A stretch of 64,000 bases of DNA, from assembly GCF_008704535.1 (NCBI RefSeq), contig NZ_CP023701.1, positions 3,970,501 through 4,034,500 of the forward strand, in the 5' to 3' direction. This document shows positions 38,784 to 47,912 of the stretch, piece after piece (positions within the stretch are counted from its first letter, which is position 1; every line of letters starts with the position of its first letter). Origin of the DNA: Streptomyces subrutilus. GTDB lineage: Bacteria; Actinomycetota; Actinomycetes; Streptomycetales; Streptomycetaceae. The translations under genes were made by a program, and so were the position numbers. The notes beneath the pieces were generated by a model that saw nothing but the letters and a program-made list of their open reading frames with translations, had not been told where the DNA came from and made no database searches.

Positions 38784-39664
38784 CCTGGTGGTGCACCGGG
38801 ATCAGGTGGAGCGGGGGCGGTCCCGCCATCGGGTGGTACGCGCAGGGGCGCGGCGAGCGTACGAGCCCGCTCGCGTACGGGCGGCGGCTGGCCTTCTCGG
38901 CGTGCGGCGAGCGGCGCTGCCAGGGCGTGTGGCGGGCCGGGAAGAGGACCCCGTGCCCCACCTCCGCGACCGTCCCCGGCCGGACCGGCCGGGCGCAGTG
39001 CCCCGAGTGCGCGCGCCTGGACCGCTCGTTCTCGGTGGCCGCCGACACCCGGGCCGACGATCCGCGGACCTACCGGGTGTACCTGGCCTGGTTCGGGCCC
39101 GGGCTGGTCAAGGTCGGCATCACCGCGGAGGAGCGCGGCGGCGTACGGCTGCTGGAGCAGGGGGCGGTGGCCTGGAGCTGGCTGGGGCGCGGGCCGCTGA
39201 TGGCCGCGCGCCGCACCGAGGAGCTGCTGCGCGCGGCCCTGGGGGTGCCCGACCGGATCGCGTACGCCCGCAAGCGCGCCGTACGGACGCACCCGCCGCC
39301 CGCCGCGGAGCGGGCCGGGGAGGTCGCCGAGCTGCACGCCCGGGCGGCCGGCCTGGGGGGCTGGCCGGAGTCGCTGGAGCGGCTGGGGTGCGAAGTGGTC
39401 GACCACGCGGAGGTGTTCGGGCTGGCGGGGCTGCCCCCGGCCGCCCGGGTGATCACCGCGATGGTGTCCGGCGCGGCCGTCGACGGGACGCTGGCGGGCG
39501 CGGCCGGACCCGATCTGCACTTCGCCGACGGGCTCGTGGTGGACACCCGGCTGCTGGCGGGCTGGGAGCTGGCCGTACCGGCCGGCGGGACGGTGGCGGC
39601 GGCGCCCTCGGTGGAGATCCCGTCCGGCGGCGCACCGGCGGCCGAGCAGGACGGGTTGTTCTGA
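38780..39664 (+). CDS. DUF2797 protein
   Basis: 294 aa from GTG 38780, coupled to the Lrp gene. An N-terminal cysteine region (A-C-G-E-R-R-C-Q-G, then A-Q-C-P-E-C-A) probably binds zinc. A GIY-YIG-like stretch follows (Y-R-V-Y-L-A-W-F-G-P-G-L-V-K-V-G-I-T, then a basic helix), matching DUF2797. The resemblance to GIY-YIG nucleases suggests nucleic acid action, but catalytic residues are not complete. The role is unknown. Confidence 0.78.
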   Translation: MTWWCTGIRWSGGGPAIGWYAQGRGERTSPLAYGRRLAFSACGERRCQGVWRAGKRTPCPTSATVPGRTGRAQCPECARLDRSFSVAADTRADDPRTYRVYLAWFGPGLVKVGITAEERGGVRLLEQGAVAWSWLGRGPLMAARRTEELLRAALGVPDRIAYARKRAVRTHPPPAAERAGEVAELHARAAGLGGWPESLERLGCEVVDHAEVFGLAGLPPAARVITAMVSGAAVDGTLAGAAGPDLHFADGLVVDTRLLAGWELAVPAGGTVAAAPSVEIPSGGAPAAEQDGLF

Positions 39665-39700
39665 CCCGGCGGGTCCGTTCCGGGCGGACGGCCGTCCGCG

Positions 39701-39738
39701 GCCGGTCGGCCCGCACGGCGCCGGTCGGCCCGCACGGC
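39701..39738. repeat. 19-base tandem duplication
   Basis: Two perfect adjacent copies of GCCGGTCGGCCCGCACGGC in the gap after the DUF2797 gene. Probably recent slippage. Confidence 0.85.
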
Positions 39739-39840
39739 GCCGTGCCGCCCGGGCGGCCCATGGTCAAAACTTGGATCCCTTTGGCCGTCCGGGGCCGCAT
39801 CCTGTGGACACGCGGCGGGGCGCGGCCGAGGGTGGTGGGC

Positions 39841-40179
39841 ATGACGAACCAGCCGGCACCGGCCTTCGAACCCCCGTATCTGATGGCCGTATTCAGCAAT
39901 GTCCGCAGCTCCGACGCGAGCGGCTACCCCGAGGCCCTCGCCCGGATGAACGAGATCGTCTCGGCCAATCCGGGCTTCCTCGGCCACGAGTCCGCCCGCA
40001 CGCCCGGCGGGCTCGGCATCACCGTCGCCTACTTCCGCGACCACGAGGCCCTGACCGTCTGGCGCGAGGACATGGAGCACCGGGCGGCGATGGAGCGCGG
40101 CCGGACGGACTGGTACGACAGCTACACGCTGCACGTCGCGACCGTCGAGCGGAGCCACGGCTTTGTCCGCAACGGCTGA
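39841..40179 (+). CDS. ABM-domain (antibiotic biosynthesis monooxygenase-like) protein
   Basis: 112 aa from ATG 39841. A single dimeric ferredoxin-like ABM domain (Y-L-M-A-V-F-S-N, F-L-G-H-E-S-A-R-T-P-G-G-L-G-I-T-V-A-Y-F-R-D, Y-T-L-H-V-A-T-V-E-R). Its 3' end overlaps the amidohydrolase gene by 17 bases. Such proteins act as heme or quinone monooxygenases or as small regulators; the substrate is unknown. Confidence 0.85.
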   Translation: MTNQPAPAFEPPYLMAVFSNVRSSDASGYPEALARMNEIVSANPGFLGHESARTPGGLGITVAYFRDHEALTVWREDMEHRAAMERGRTDWYDSYTLHVATVERSHGFVRNG

Positions 40180-41044
40180 GGCGGTCCGCGCCTTCCGGGA
40201 GCGCCTCGGGGTGCCCGGACTGGTCGACGTCCACACGCACTTCATGCCCGAGCGGGTGCTGGCCAAGGTGTGGGACTACTTCGACGCGGTCGGCCCGCTG
40301 ACCGGCGTCGAGTGGCCCATCACCTACCGCTACGAGGAGGAGCGGCGGGTCGCGCTCCTGCGGGAGTTCGGCGTACGGGCCTTCACCGCGATGCTCTACC
40401 CGCACAAGCCGGCGATGGCCGCCTGGCTCAACGCGTGGTCCGCCGAGTTCGCCGCCCGGACCCCCGACTGCCTGCACACCGCGACCTTCTTCCCGGAGGA
40501 GGGCGCGCCCGCGTACGTCCGCCGGGCCGTGGAGGGCGGGGCCCGGGTCTTCAAGGCGCACCTCCAGGTGGGCGGCTACGACCCGAACGACGAGCGGCTC
40601 GACCCGGTCTGGGGCCTGCTCGCCGAGACGGGGACCCCCGTGGTGGTCCACTGCGGGTCGGGGCCCGTGCCCGGCAAGCACACCGGGCCCGGGCCGGTGT
40701 CCCGGCTGCTGGCCCGCCATCCCCGGCTGCCGCTGGTCGTCGCCCACATGGGGATGCCCGAGTACGCCGACTTCCTCGACCTCGCCGAGCGGTACCCGGA
40801 GGTCCGCCTGGACACCACGATGGCCTTCACCGACTTCGCGGAGCGGTTCGGGGGCTTCCCGCCGAAGGAGCTGGGGCGGCTCGCGGACCTCGGCGAGCGC
40901 ATCCTGCTCGGGACCGACTTCCCGAACATCCCCTACCCCTACGAGCACCAGCTCGCCGCCCTGGAGCGGCTCGGGCTGGGCGACGGCTGGCTGCGCGCGG
41001 TCTGCCACGACAACGGCGCACGGCTGTTCGGGCTCCCCGGCTGA
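40163..41044 (+). CDS. metal-dependent amidohydrolase (amidohydrolase_2 type)
   Basis: 293 aa from TTG 40163, with GGAG eight bases upstream. TIM-barrel metal ligands appear in order: D-V-H-T-H-F near the N-terminus, V-V-H-C-G-S, A-H-M-G-M and G-T-D-F-P-N. The amidohydrolase_2 group includes decarboxylases such as ACMSD and aromatic acid decarboxylases, so hydrolysis is not certain. It is translationally linked to the ABM protein, which suggests they act on one small aromatic or keto substrate. Confidence 0.88.
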   Translation: MSATAEAVRAFRERLGVPGLVDVHTHFMPERVLAKVWDYFDAVGPLTGVEWPITYRYEEERRVALLREFGVRAFTAMLYPHKPAMAAWLNAWSAEFAARTPDCLHTATFFPEEGAPAYVRRAVEGGARVFKAHLQVGGYDPNDERLDPVWGLLAETGTPVVVHCGSGPVPGKHTGPGPVSRLLARHPRLPLVVAHMGMPEYADFLDLAERYPEVRLDTTMAFTDFAERFGGFPPKELGRLADLGERILLGTDFPNIPYPYEHQLAALERLGLGDGWLRAVCHDNGARLFGLPG

Positions 41045-41128
41045 GGGCGCCGCCGGCCCGTCCCGTTTCTCAGGGAATTCACAGGTCGGGGCAAGAACGC
41101 TCTCAGAGGCGCGGTGGAGCGTGTCGGT

Positions 41129-41896
41129 ATGACTGCGACGACCACCTCCCACGCGTCCATGTCCACGAGCAACCCCGCGGCCCTGGTGCGGCCCGACGGC
41201 GGGCCCTGCCGGGTGCTCGTCGTCGACGACGAGGCCTCGCTCTCCGAGCTGCTGTCCATGGCCCTGCGCTACGAGGGCTGCGAGGTCCGCAGCGCCGCCG
41301 ACGGGGCGACGGCGGTGCGGGCGGCCCGCGCCTTCCGGCCGGACGTCGTCGTCCTCGACATCATGCTGCCGGACATGGACGGCCTCGCCGTCCTCGCGCG
41401 GCTGCGCCGGGAGCTCCCGCAGGTCCCGGTGCTCTTCCTGACCGCCAAGGACTCCGTCGAGGACCGGATCGCGGGGCTGACCGCGGGGGGCGACGACTAC
41501 GTCACCAAGCCGTTCAGCCTGGAGGAGGTCGTGGCGCGGCTGCGCGGGCTGGTCCGGCGGTCCGGGGCCGCGCAGGCCGCCCGCGGCGGCTCGGTCCTCG
41601 CCGTCGGCGACCTCCGGCTGGACGAGGACAGCCACGAGGTGGTCCGGGGCGGGCTGGACGTGCACCTGACCGCCACCGAGTTCGAGCTGCTGCGCTACCT
41701 CATGCGCAATCCGCGCCGGGTGCTGAGCAAGGCGCAGATCCTCGACCGGGTGTGGTCCTACGACTTCGGCGGCCAGGCCAACGTGGTCGAGCTGTACATC
41801 TCCTACCTGCGAAGGAAGCTGGAGAGCGGTCCCGGCATGGCCCCGATGATCCACACCCGGCGCGGCGCCGGCTACCTGATCAAGCCGGCCGAGTAG
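41129..41896 (+). CDS. OmpR-family response regulator
   Basis: 255 aa from ATG 41129 (GTG 41114 is possible). Receiver domain with the acidic pair V-V-D-D, phospho-acceptor Asp77 (V-V-V-L-D-I-M) and V-T-K-P-F. Winged-helix output domain with L-T-A-T-E-F-E-L-L and R-R-G-A-G-Y-L-I. Its stop overlaps the kinase start by one base (TAGTG). It probably controls the two glycosyltransferase genes downstream, whose order after this pair recurs in streptomycetes from memory. Confidence 0.93.
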   Translation: MTATTTSHASMSTSNPAALVRPDGGPCRVLVVDDEASLSELLSMALRYEGCEVRSAADGATAVRAARAFRPDVVVLDIMLPDMDGLAVLARLRRELPQVPVLFLTAKDSVEDRIAGLTAGGDDYVTKPFSLEEVVARLRGLVRRSGAAQAARGGSVLAVGDLRLDEDSHEVVRGGLDVHLTATEFELLRYLMRNPRRVLSKAQILDRVWSYDFGGQANVVELYISYLRRKLESGPGMAPMIHTRRGAGYLIKPAE

Positions 41897-43506
41897 TGGC
41901 CCGGCGCCGGCCCCGGCCCGGGCCGCCGGGCCGCGGGCCGCGGCGTGCGCGCCGGCCGTGGTCGCTGCGGACCCGGCTCGTCGTCTCGGCGGTCGTGCTG
42001 ATCGCCGTCGTCGGCGCGGCCATCGGCACCGTCACCACCCTCGCCCTGCGCTCGTACCTCGTCGACCAGCTCGACGCGCAGCTGTCGGGCTCCGTCCGGA
42101 TGGCCGGCCGCGGTCCCGGAGCGGCGAAGGCCGCCCGGGAGGGTCTCGCCTTCTCCCTGCCGCCGGGCAGCCCCCTGGGCGCGGCCGGCATCCGCGTCGA
42201 CCCGGACGGCAAGGGCGTCGTGGGCACCCGCAACGACCCGGTCGAGGGGGCCGCGTACGACCACGGGCAGAGCCTCACCGAACCGCAGACCGCCGCTTTC
42301 ACCCGGGTCGCCCGCGAGGCGGTCCGGGGCCGGAGCGGGCCCACGGACCTGGAGCTGCCGGGCCTGGGCGCCTACCGGGTGCTCGCCTCCCCCGACGGCA
42401 CCGTCGTGCTCGGCTTCCCGCTGCGCGGGGTGGACTCCATCGTGGGCACCCTGGTCGCCGTGGAGGTCTGCGTCACCCTGGCCGGCCTGATCGCCGCCTC
42501 CCTCGCCGGACAGGCCCTGGTCGGGGTCGCCCTGCGGCCGCTGCGCCGGGTGGCCGCCACCGCCACCCGGGTCTCCGAACTGCCCCTGCACAGCGGTGAA
42601 CCCGCGCTCCACGAACGGGTCCCGGACGCCGAGGCGGACCCCCGCACCGAGGTGGGCCAGGTCGGTGCGGCCCTCAACCGGATGCTGGGCCACGTCTCCT
42701 CGGCCCTCACCGCCCGCCAGCAGAGCGAGACGCGGGTCCGCCAGTTCGTCGCCGACGCCAGCCACGAGCTGCGCACCCCGCTCGCCTCCATCCGCGGCTA
42801 CGCCGAACTGACCCGCCGGGGGCGCGAGGAGCCGGGCCCCGACACCCGCCACGCGCTGGGCCGCATCGAATCCGAGGCCACCCGGATGACCGGGCTGGTC
42901 GAGGACCTGCTGCTGCTGGCCCGGCTCGACGCGGGACGCCCGCTCGGCACCGGCGACACCGACATCGACCTGGCCCCGCTCGTGATCGACGCGGTGAGCG
43001 ACGCCCGGGCCGCGGGCCCCGGGCACCACTGGCGGCTGCGGCTGCCCGACGAGCCGGCGACCGTCCGCGCGGACCCGGCCCGCATCCAGCAGGTCCTCGT
43101 GAACCTGCTCGCCAACGCCCGCACCCACACCCCGCCCGGCACGACCGTCACCGCGCGTGTTTCACGTGAAACATCCGGCGTCCGGCTGCTGATCGAGGAC
43201 GACGGGCCCGGGATCGCCCCCGCCCTGCTCCCCCACGTCTTCGAGCGCTTCGCCCGCGGCGACGCCTCCCGGTCCCGGGCCGCGGGCTCCACCGGGCTCG
43301 GCCTCGCCATCGTCCAGGCCGTGGTCGAGGCGCACGGCGGGCGGGTCGGGGTGCGCAGCGAGCCGGGAAGCACCTGCTTCGAGGTCCTGCTGCCCCCGGC
43401 CGGCCCGGAAACGGCCGCGGCCCCGGGCCCGGCTGCCTGCGGGTCCACCGGTACGGCCGCGGCCGCGCGCTCACAGACGGGCCACAGGCTCACCACACAG
43501 CGGTGA
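41896..43506 (+). CDS. membrane sensor histidine kinase with HAMP domain
   Basis: 536 aa from GTG 41896. Two membrane helices (about 26-50 and 184-206) flank an extracellular sensor of 130 residues. HAMP follows, then the H box F-V-A-D-A-S-H-E-L-R-T-P-L, N box N-L-L-A-N-A and G boxes D-D-G-P-G-I and G-S-T-G-L-G-L. The partner is the upstream OmpR regulator. The stretch R-V-S-R-E-T-S between the N and G1 boxes is encoded by a parS site. Confidence 0.94.
   Translation: MARRRPRPGPPGRGPRRARRPWSLRTRLVVSAVVLIAVVGAAIGTVTTLALRSYLVDQLDAQLSGSVRMAGRGPGAAKAAREGLAFSLPPGSPLGAAGIRVDPDGKGVVGTRNDPVEGAAYDHGQSLTEPQTAAFTRVAREAVRGRSGPTDLELPGLGAYRVLASPDGTVVLGFPLRGVDSIVGTLVAVEVCVTLAGLIAASLAGQALVGVALRPLRRVAATATRVSELPLHSGEPALHERVPDAEADPRTEVGQVGAALNRMLGHVSSALTARQQSETRVRQFVADASHELRTPLASIRGYAELTRRGREEPGPDTRHALGRIESEATRMTGLVEDLLLLARLDAGRPLGTGDTDIDLAPLVIDAVSDARAAGPGHHWRLRLPDEPATVRADPARIQQVLVNLLANARTHTPPGTTVTARVSRETSGVRLLIEDDGPGIAPALLPHVFERFARGDASRSRAAGSTGLGLAIVQAVVEAHGGRVGVRSEPGSTCFEVLLPPAGPETAAAPGPAACGSTGTAAAARSQTGHRLTTQR
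43158..43173. promoter_or_regulatory. parS site 5 inside the histidine kinase gene
   Basis: Exact TGTTTCACGTGAAACA, in the same codon frame as the parS at 7928, so both proteins carry R-V-S-R-E-T-S. Confidence 0.92.
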
Positions 43507-43531
43507 CAGGCCGGCCCGCGAGGGTCGGGCC

Positions 43532-44824
43532 ATGCCAACCGACGCCTCTCCCGCGGCCCTTCCGGTACGGGCGCCCCTCGCGCCCGTACCCGGCCGGCCC
43601 GTCCTCGACGTGGTGATCCCGGTCTTCAACGAGGAGGACGACCTCGGCCCGTGCGTACGCCGGCTGCACGAGCACCTCACCCGCACCTTCCCGTACCCGT
43701 TCCGGATCACGGTCGCCGACAACGCGAGCACCGACCGGACCCCCGAGATCGCGGCCGGCCTCACCGCGGCGCTGGAGGGCGTGCGCAGCACCCGGCTGGA
43801 GGAGAAGGGCCGCGGGAGGGCGCTGCGCACCGTCTGGTCGCGGTCGGACGCGCCGGTCCTCGCGTACATGGACGTGGACCTCTCCACCGACCTCAACGCC
43901 CTGCTGCCGCTGGTGGCGCCGCTGATCTCCGGCCACTCCGACCTCGCCATCGGCACCCGCCTCGCCCGTTCCTCCCGGGTGGTGCGCGGGGCGAAGCGCG
44001 AGTTCGTCTCCCGCGCCTACAACCTGCTCCTGCGCTCCTCCCTCGCCGCCCGCTTCAGCGACGCGCAGTGCGGGTTCAAGGCTGTCCGCCGGGACGTCGC
44101 CGAACGGCTGCTGCCGCTGGTGGAGGACTCGGGCTGGTTCTTCGACACCGAACTGCTGGTGCTCGCCGAGCGGGCCGGGCTGCGCATCCACGAGGTGCCG
44201 GTGGACTGGGTCGACGACCCCGACTCCACCGTCCACATCGTCCGCACCGCGGCCGAGGACCTCAAGGGCGTCTGGCGGGTGGGCCGCGCACTGGCCGTCG
44301 GCGCGCTCCCGCTGGACCGGCTCGCCCGCCCCTTCGGGGACGATCCGCGCGACCGCACCGCCCTGCACGGGGCCGACGGGTCCGGGGGCGTGGACGGCGG
44401 GCTGGCCCGCCAGCTGCTCGGCTTCTGCGCCGTCGGCGCCCTGTCCACGCTGGTCTACCTGCTGCTCTACTCCGCCTTCCGGTCCGGCACCGGGCCGCAG
44501 ACCGCCAACGGCGCCGCCCTGCTGCTCTCCGCCGTCGCCAACACCGCCGCGAACCGCCGGTTCACCTTCCGGGTGCGCGGCCGGGACCGGGCCGTGCGCC
44601 ATCAGGCCCAGGGGCTGGTCGTGTTCGCCATCGGACTGGCCCTGACCAGCGGCTCCCTGGCCGCCCTCGGCGCGGCGACGGCCCGGCCCGCGCACAGCAC
44701 CGAGCTCGCCGTCCTGATCACCGCCAACCTCGCCGCCACCGTGCTGCGGTTCCTGCTCTTCCGCGCCTGGGTCTTCCCCGAGCGGCGCGTGCCCGCGTTC
44801 CCTACGTCCAAGGACAGCCGATGA
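43532..44824 (+). CDS. bifunctional GT2 glycosyltransferase / GtrA-like protein
   Basis: 430 aa from ATG 43532. The N-terminal DPM1-like GT2 domain has D-V-V-I-P-V-F-N-E-E-D-D-L, N-A-S-T-D and the D-x-D as M-D-V-D-L-S-T-D. The C-terminal 140 residues contain four hydrophobic helices of the GtrA type (L-L-G-F-C-A-V-G-A-L-S-T-L). It likely loads a sugar on polyprenyl phosphate and helps flip it, feeding the GT39 enzyme encoded next. The start of that gene overlaps its stop (ATGA). Confidence 0.92.
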   Translation: MPTDASPAALPVRAPLAPVPGRPVLDVVIPVFNEEDDLGPCVRRLHEHLTRTFPYPFRITVADNASTDRTPEIAAGLTAALEGVRSTRLEEKGRGRALRTVWSRSDAPVLAYMDVDLSTDLNALLPLVAPLISGHSDLAIGTRLARSSRVVRGAKREFVSRAYNLLLRSSLAARFSDAQCGFKAVRRDVAERLLPLVEDSGWFFDTELLVLAERAGLRIHEVPVDWVDDPDSTVHIVRTAAEDLKGVWRVGRALAVGALPLDRLARPFGDDPRDRTALHGADGSGGVDGGLARQLLGFCAVGALSTLVYLLLYSAFRSGTGPQTANGAALLLSAVANTAANRRFTFRVRGRDRAVRHQAQGLVVFAIGLALTSGSLAALGAATARPAHSTELAVLITANLAATVLRFLLFRAWVFPERRVPAFPTSKDSR

Positions 44825-47016
44825 CCACGGCCGCATTCCCGCTCCTCCCGCCCGACGCCTCCGGTGCGACCGGGTCCCCCGGTTCCGCCGGAGCCGGGGC
44901 CACGACCACCGCCGCGGGGGCCCCGGGGCGGCCCCGCTGGGAGCGGCCCGCCCTCGCCGGGCTGCTGATCGCCACCGCCGTCCTGCTGCTGTGGGACCTC
45001 GGGGCCTCCGGGTACGCCAACTCCTTCTACTCCGCGGCCGTCCAGGCGGGCAGCGAGAGCTGGAAGGCCTTCTTCTTCGGCTCCTCCGACGCCGGCAACT
45101 CGATCACCGTCGACAAGCCCCCGGCCGCCCTGTGGCCGATGATGCTGTCGGTCCGGCTGTTCGGCCTCGGGTCCTGGCAGGTCCTCGTCCCGCAGGCCCT
45201 GATGGGCGTCGCGACCACCGGGGTGCTGTACGCCGCCGTCCGCCGCCAGTTCGGCCCGGGGGCCGCACTGCTGAGCGGCGCCGCGTTCGCGCTCACCCCC
45301 GTCGCGGCGCTGATGTTCCGCTTCAACAACCCCGACGCGCTGCTGACCCTGCTGATGACCGTCACCGTGTACTGCGTCCTGCGGGCCCTCGACGGGGCGC
45401 ACACCCGCTGGCTGGTGTGGGCCGGCGTCGCGGTCGGCCTCGGCTTCCTCACCAAGACCCTCCAGGCCTTCGTGATCCTGCCGCCGCTCGCCCTGCTGTA
45501 CGCGCTCTGCGCGCCGACCCGGCTGCGCAGGCGGCTGGGCCAGCTGCTGGCCGCCGGGGCCGCCATGGTGCTGGCCGGGGGCTGGTGGGTGGCGGTCGTG
45601 GAGCTGTGGCCGGCCGGCTCGCGCCCGTACATCGGCGGCTCGCAGACCAACTCCTTCCTGGAACTGACCCTCGGCTACAACGGGCTGGGCCGGATCAACG
45701 GCGACGAGACCGGCAGCGTGGGCGGCGGCGGTCGGGCCGGGGGCGGCGGGGGAGGCTGGGGGGAGACGGGCGTCGACCGGCTGTTCTCCGGGGCCATCGG
45801 CGGCCAGATCTCCTGGCTGCTCCCCGCGGCCCTGGTCCTGCTCGTGGCGGGCCTCGTGGTGACCTGGCGGGCCCGGCGGGCCGCCGACTCGCTGGAGGGC
45901 ATGGCCCGGGCGGCGTTCCTCGCCTGGGGCGGCTCGCTCCTGATCACCGCGCTGGTCTTCAGCTCCATGCAGGGCATCTTCCACGAGTACTACACGGTCG
46001 CCCTGGCACCCTTCGTCGCCGCGCTGATCGGCATGGGCACCGCCGTCCTGTGGGAGGAGCGCGGCAGCCGGACCGCGTCGCTCACCCTGTCCGGGGTGGT
46101 GGCCCTGACGGCGGTCTGGTCGTACGTCCTGCTCGGCCGGGCCACCGGCTACCTGCCGTGGCTGCGCTGGACGGTGCTGGCGGCCGGGCTCCTCGCGGCG
46201 GCCGCGCTGCCGTTCGCCGCACGGGCGGGCCGGCCGCTCCGGCGGGCGGTGGCGCTGCTGGGGGTGGCGGCGGCGCTGGCCGGGCCGCTCGCGTACTGCA
46301 TGACGACCGTGGCGAGCGCGCACACCGGTTCCATCGTGACCGCCGGACCGGCGGTGGCGGGCGGCCGGGGCGGTCCGGGCGGGATGCGGTTCGCCCCCGG
46401 AGGGGAGCGGGCGCGGGGCGGTCTCGGCGGCGCCCCCCCGGCCGGCGGCGCCCCGCAGGGCGGTCCGGGCGGTCCGGGCCGGCCGGCCCCGGGCGCCCAG
46501 GGCGGCATGCAGGGCGGTCCGGGCGGCGCGGGTACGCAGGGCGGGCCCGCGGGGGCCGGGTTCGCACGGGGCGCCGGCGGTCAGGGCGGTCCGGGCGGGC
46601 TGCTGGGCGGTACCAGGGTCACGGCGGAGGCCGCGGCGGCCCTGCGCACCGGCGCGGGTTCGTACACGTGGGCGGCGGCCGCCATCGGGTCGCAGAACGC
46701 GGCCGGCTACCAACTGGCTTCGGGCGAGCCGGTGATGGCGATCGGCGGCTTCAACGGCAGCGACCCGTCGCCGACCCTGGAGAAGTTCCGGGCGTACGTG
46801 AAGGCGGGGAAGATCCACTGGTTCATCGCGCAGGGCGGCTCCGCGACCGGCGCCGAGACGGGTGCGGGGGCCGGTGCGGCCGCCGGCGGACGCGGCGGGC
46901 CCTCCGGCGCCACCGGTACGGCCATCGCGACCTGGGTCGAGGCCACGTTCAAGGCGACCATGGTCGGCGGGGCCACCTTCTACGACCTGACGGCGCCGGT
47001 CTCCGCCACGCCCTGA
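44821..47016 (+). CDS. GT39/ArnT-like membrane glycosyltransferase
   Basis: 731 aa from ATG 44821. About twelve membrane helices. The first loop contains K-P-P-A-A-L-W-P, the PMT/ArnT landmark, and an early F-Y-S-A-A-V. A Gly-rich insertion (S-V-G-G-G-G-R-A-G-G-G-G) and a long extracellular Gly/Pro/Gln-rich stretch (about 515-600) precede a C-terminal domain (I-H-W-F-I-A-Q-G-G). It should use the lipid-linked sugar made by the preceding GT2/GtrA protein to modify an envelope acceptor. Confidence 0.9.
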   Translation: MTTAAFPLLPPDASGATGSPGSAGAGATTTAAGAPGRPRWERPALAGLLIATAVLLLWDLGASGYANSFYSAAVQAGSESWKAFFFGSSDAGNSITVDKPPAALWPMMLSVRLFGLGSWQVLVPQALMGVATTGVLYAAVRRQFGPGAALLSGAAFALTPVAALMFRFNNPDALLTLLMTVTVYCVLRALDGAHTRWLVWAGVAVGLGFLTKTLQAFVILPPLALLYALCAPTRLRRRLGQLLAAGAAMVLAGGWWVAVVELWPAGSRPYIGGSQTNSFLELTLGYNGLGRINGDETGSVGGGGRAGGGGGGWGETGVDRLFSGAIGGQISWLLPAALVLLVAGLVVTWRARRAADSLEGMARAAFLAWGGSLLITALVFSSMQGIFHEYYTVALAPFVAALIGMGTAVLWEERGSRTASLTLSGVVALTAVWSYVLLGRATGYLPWLRWTVLAAGLLAAAALPFAARAGRPLRRAVALLGVAAALAGPLAYCMTTVASAHTGSIVTAGPAVAGGRGGPGGMRFAPGGERARGGLGGAPPAGGAPQGGPGGPGRPAPGAQGGMQGGPGGAGTQGGPAGAGFARGAGGQGGPGGLLGGTRVTAEAAAALRTGAGSYTWAAAAIGSQNAAGYQLASGEPVMAIGGFNGSDPSPTLEKFRAYVKAGKIHWFIAQGGSATGAETGAGAGAAAGGRGGPSGATGTAIATWVEATFKATMVGGATFYDLTAPVSATP

Positions 47017-47057
47017 CCCCGGGTCACGTTCCGATCCCCGCCCCGTCCCCACCTCAG

Positions 47058-47097
47058 CCCCGCCAGACCCGGGAGCACGTCACCGGGTCCGGCGGGG
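47058..47097 (+). terminator. terminator of the two-component/glycosyltransferase operon
   Basis: 15-bp stem with one mismatch, CCCCGCCAGACCCGG (47058-47072) with CCGGGTCCGGCGGGG (47083-47097). Confidence 0.82.
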
Positions 47098-47196
47098 TTC
47101 TGCGTGCCCGGACGCGCCGTTGCGGGCACCCCCTAGCATCAAGAGGGCGGACCGGGCATTTGGGACCGGTCCCCCTGGCGTGAGGAGGGTGCCTCC

Positions 47197-47835
47197 ATGG
47201 TGACCGCGGCCGATTCCGGTGCGATCCGCAGCAGCGTGTGGCTGGCCGCCGGGCCCGCCGCCCCCGCCCGACGCCGCGGCGAGGCGCCCTCCGGCCTGGA
47301 CCGCGAGCGGATCACCGCGGCCACCGTACGGCTGCTCGACGCGGAAGGGCTGGCCCGGTTCTCGATGCGGCGGCTCGCCGCCGGACTCGGGGTCACCGCG
47401 ATGTCCCTGTACCGGTACGTGGACACCAGGCACGACCTGCTCGAACTCGCCCTGGACAGCGCCCTGGGCGAACTCGCCCCGCGACCCGGCCCCCCGGGCA
47501 CCGGACCGGCGCGCACCGGTCCGGACGCCGACTGGCCGGTCCGGCTGCGGGCGCTCGCCCGCGGCTACCGGCGGGTGCTCGTGGACCATCCGTGGGTGGC
47601 CCCGCTCACCGCCGCCTATCCCAACATCGGCCCGCACGCCCGGGCCTTCGACGCCGCCCTCCGACGGCTGCTGGACGCGACGGGCCTGACGGACACCGCG
47701 CGCACCGGTGCGCACCTGGCCGTCTCGCAGTTCCTGCACGGCTGCGGGGGCGCGGTGCGGCGGGCACCCGAGGAGGACTTCTGCCTCGCCCTCGACGTCC
47801 TGATCGCCGGCATCGAGGCGAAGGCCACCGCCTGA
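47197..47835 (+). CDS. TetR-family transcriptional regulator
   Basis: 212 aa from ATG 47197. A 30-residue leader precedes the helix-turn-helix (I-T-A-A-T-V-R-L-L-D-A-E-G-L-A-R-F-S-M-R-R-L-A-A-G-L-G-V-T-A-M-S-L-Y-R). The ligand domain resembles the TetR class with W-V-A-P-L-T-A-A-Y-P. It is convergent with the MFS exporter gene, and no obvious target flanks it. Confidence 0.9.
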   Translation: MVTAADSGAIRSSVWLAAGPAAPARRRGEAPSGLDRERITAATVRLLDAEGLARFSMRRLAAGLGVTAMSLYRYVDTRHDLLELALDSALGELAPRPGPPGTGPARTGPDADWPVRLRALARGYRRVLVDHPWVAPLTAAYPNIGPHARAFDAALRRLLDATGLTDTARTGAHLAVSQFLHGCGGAVRRAPEEDFCLALDVLIAGIEAKATA

Positions 47836-47912
47836 ACCCGGGAGTCCGGGTCCGGGCGGTGGCCCGGTGCCGCGTCGCCGGGCCTACGGGCCGGCCGACC
47901 TGCCTTTCCTGC

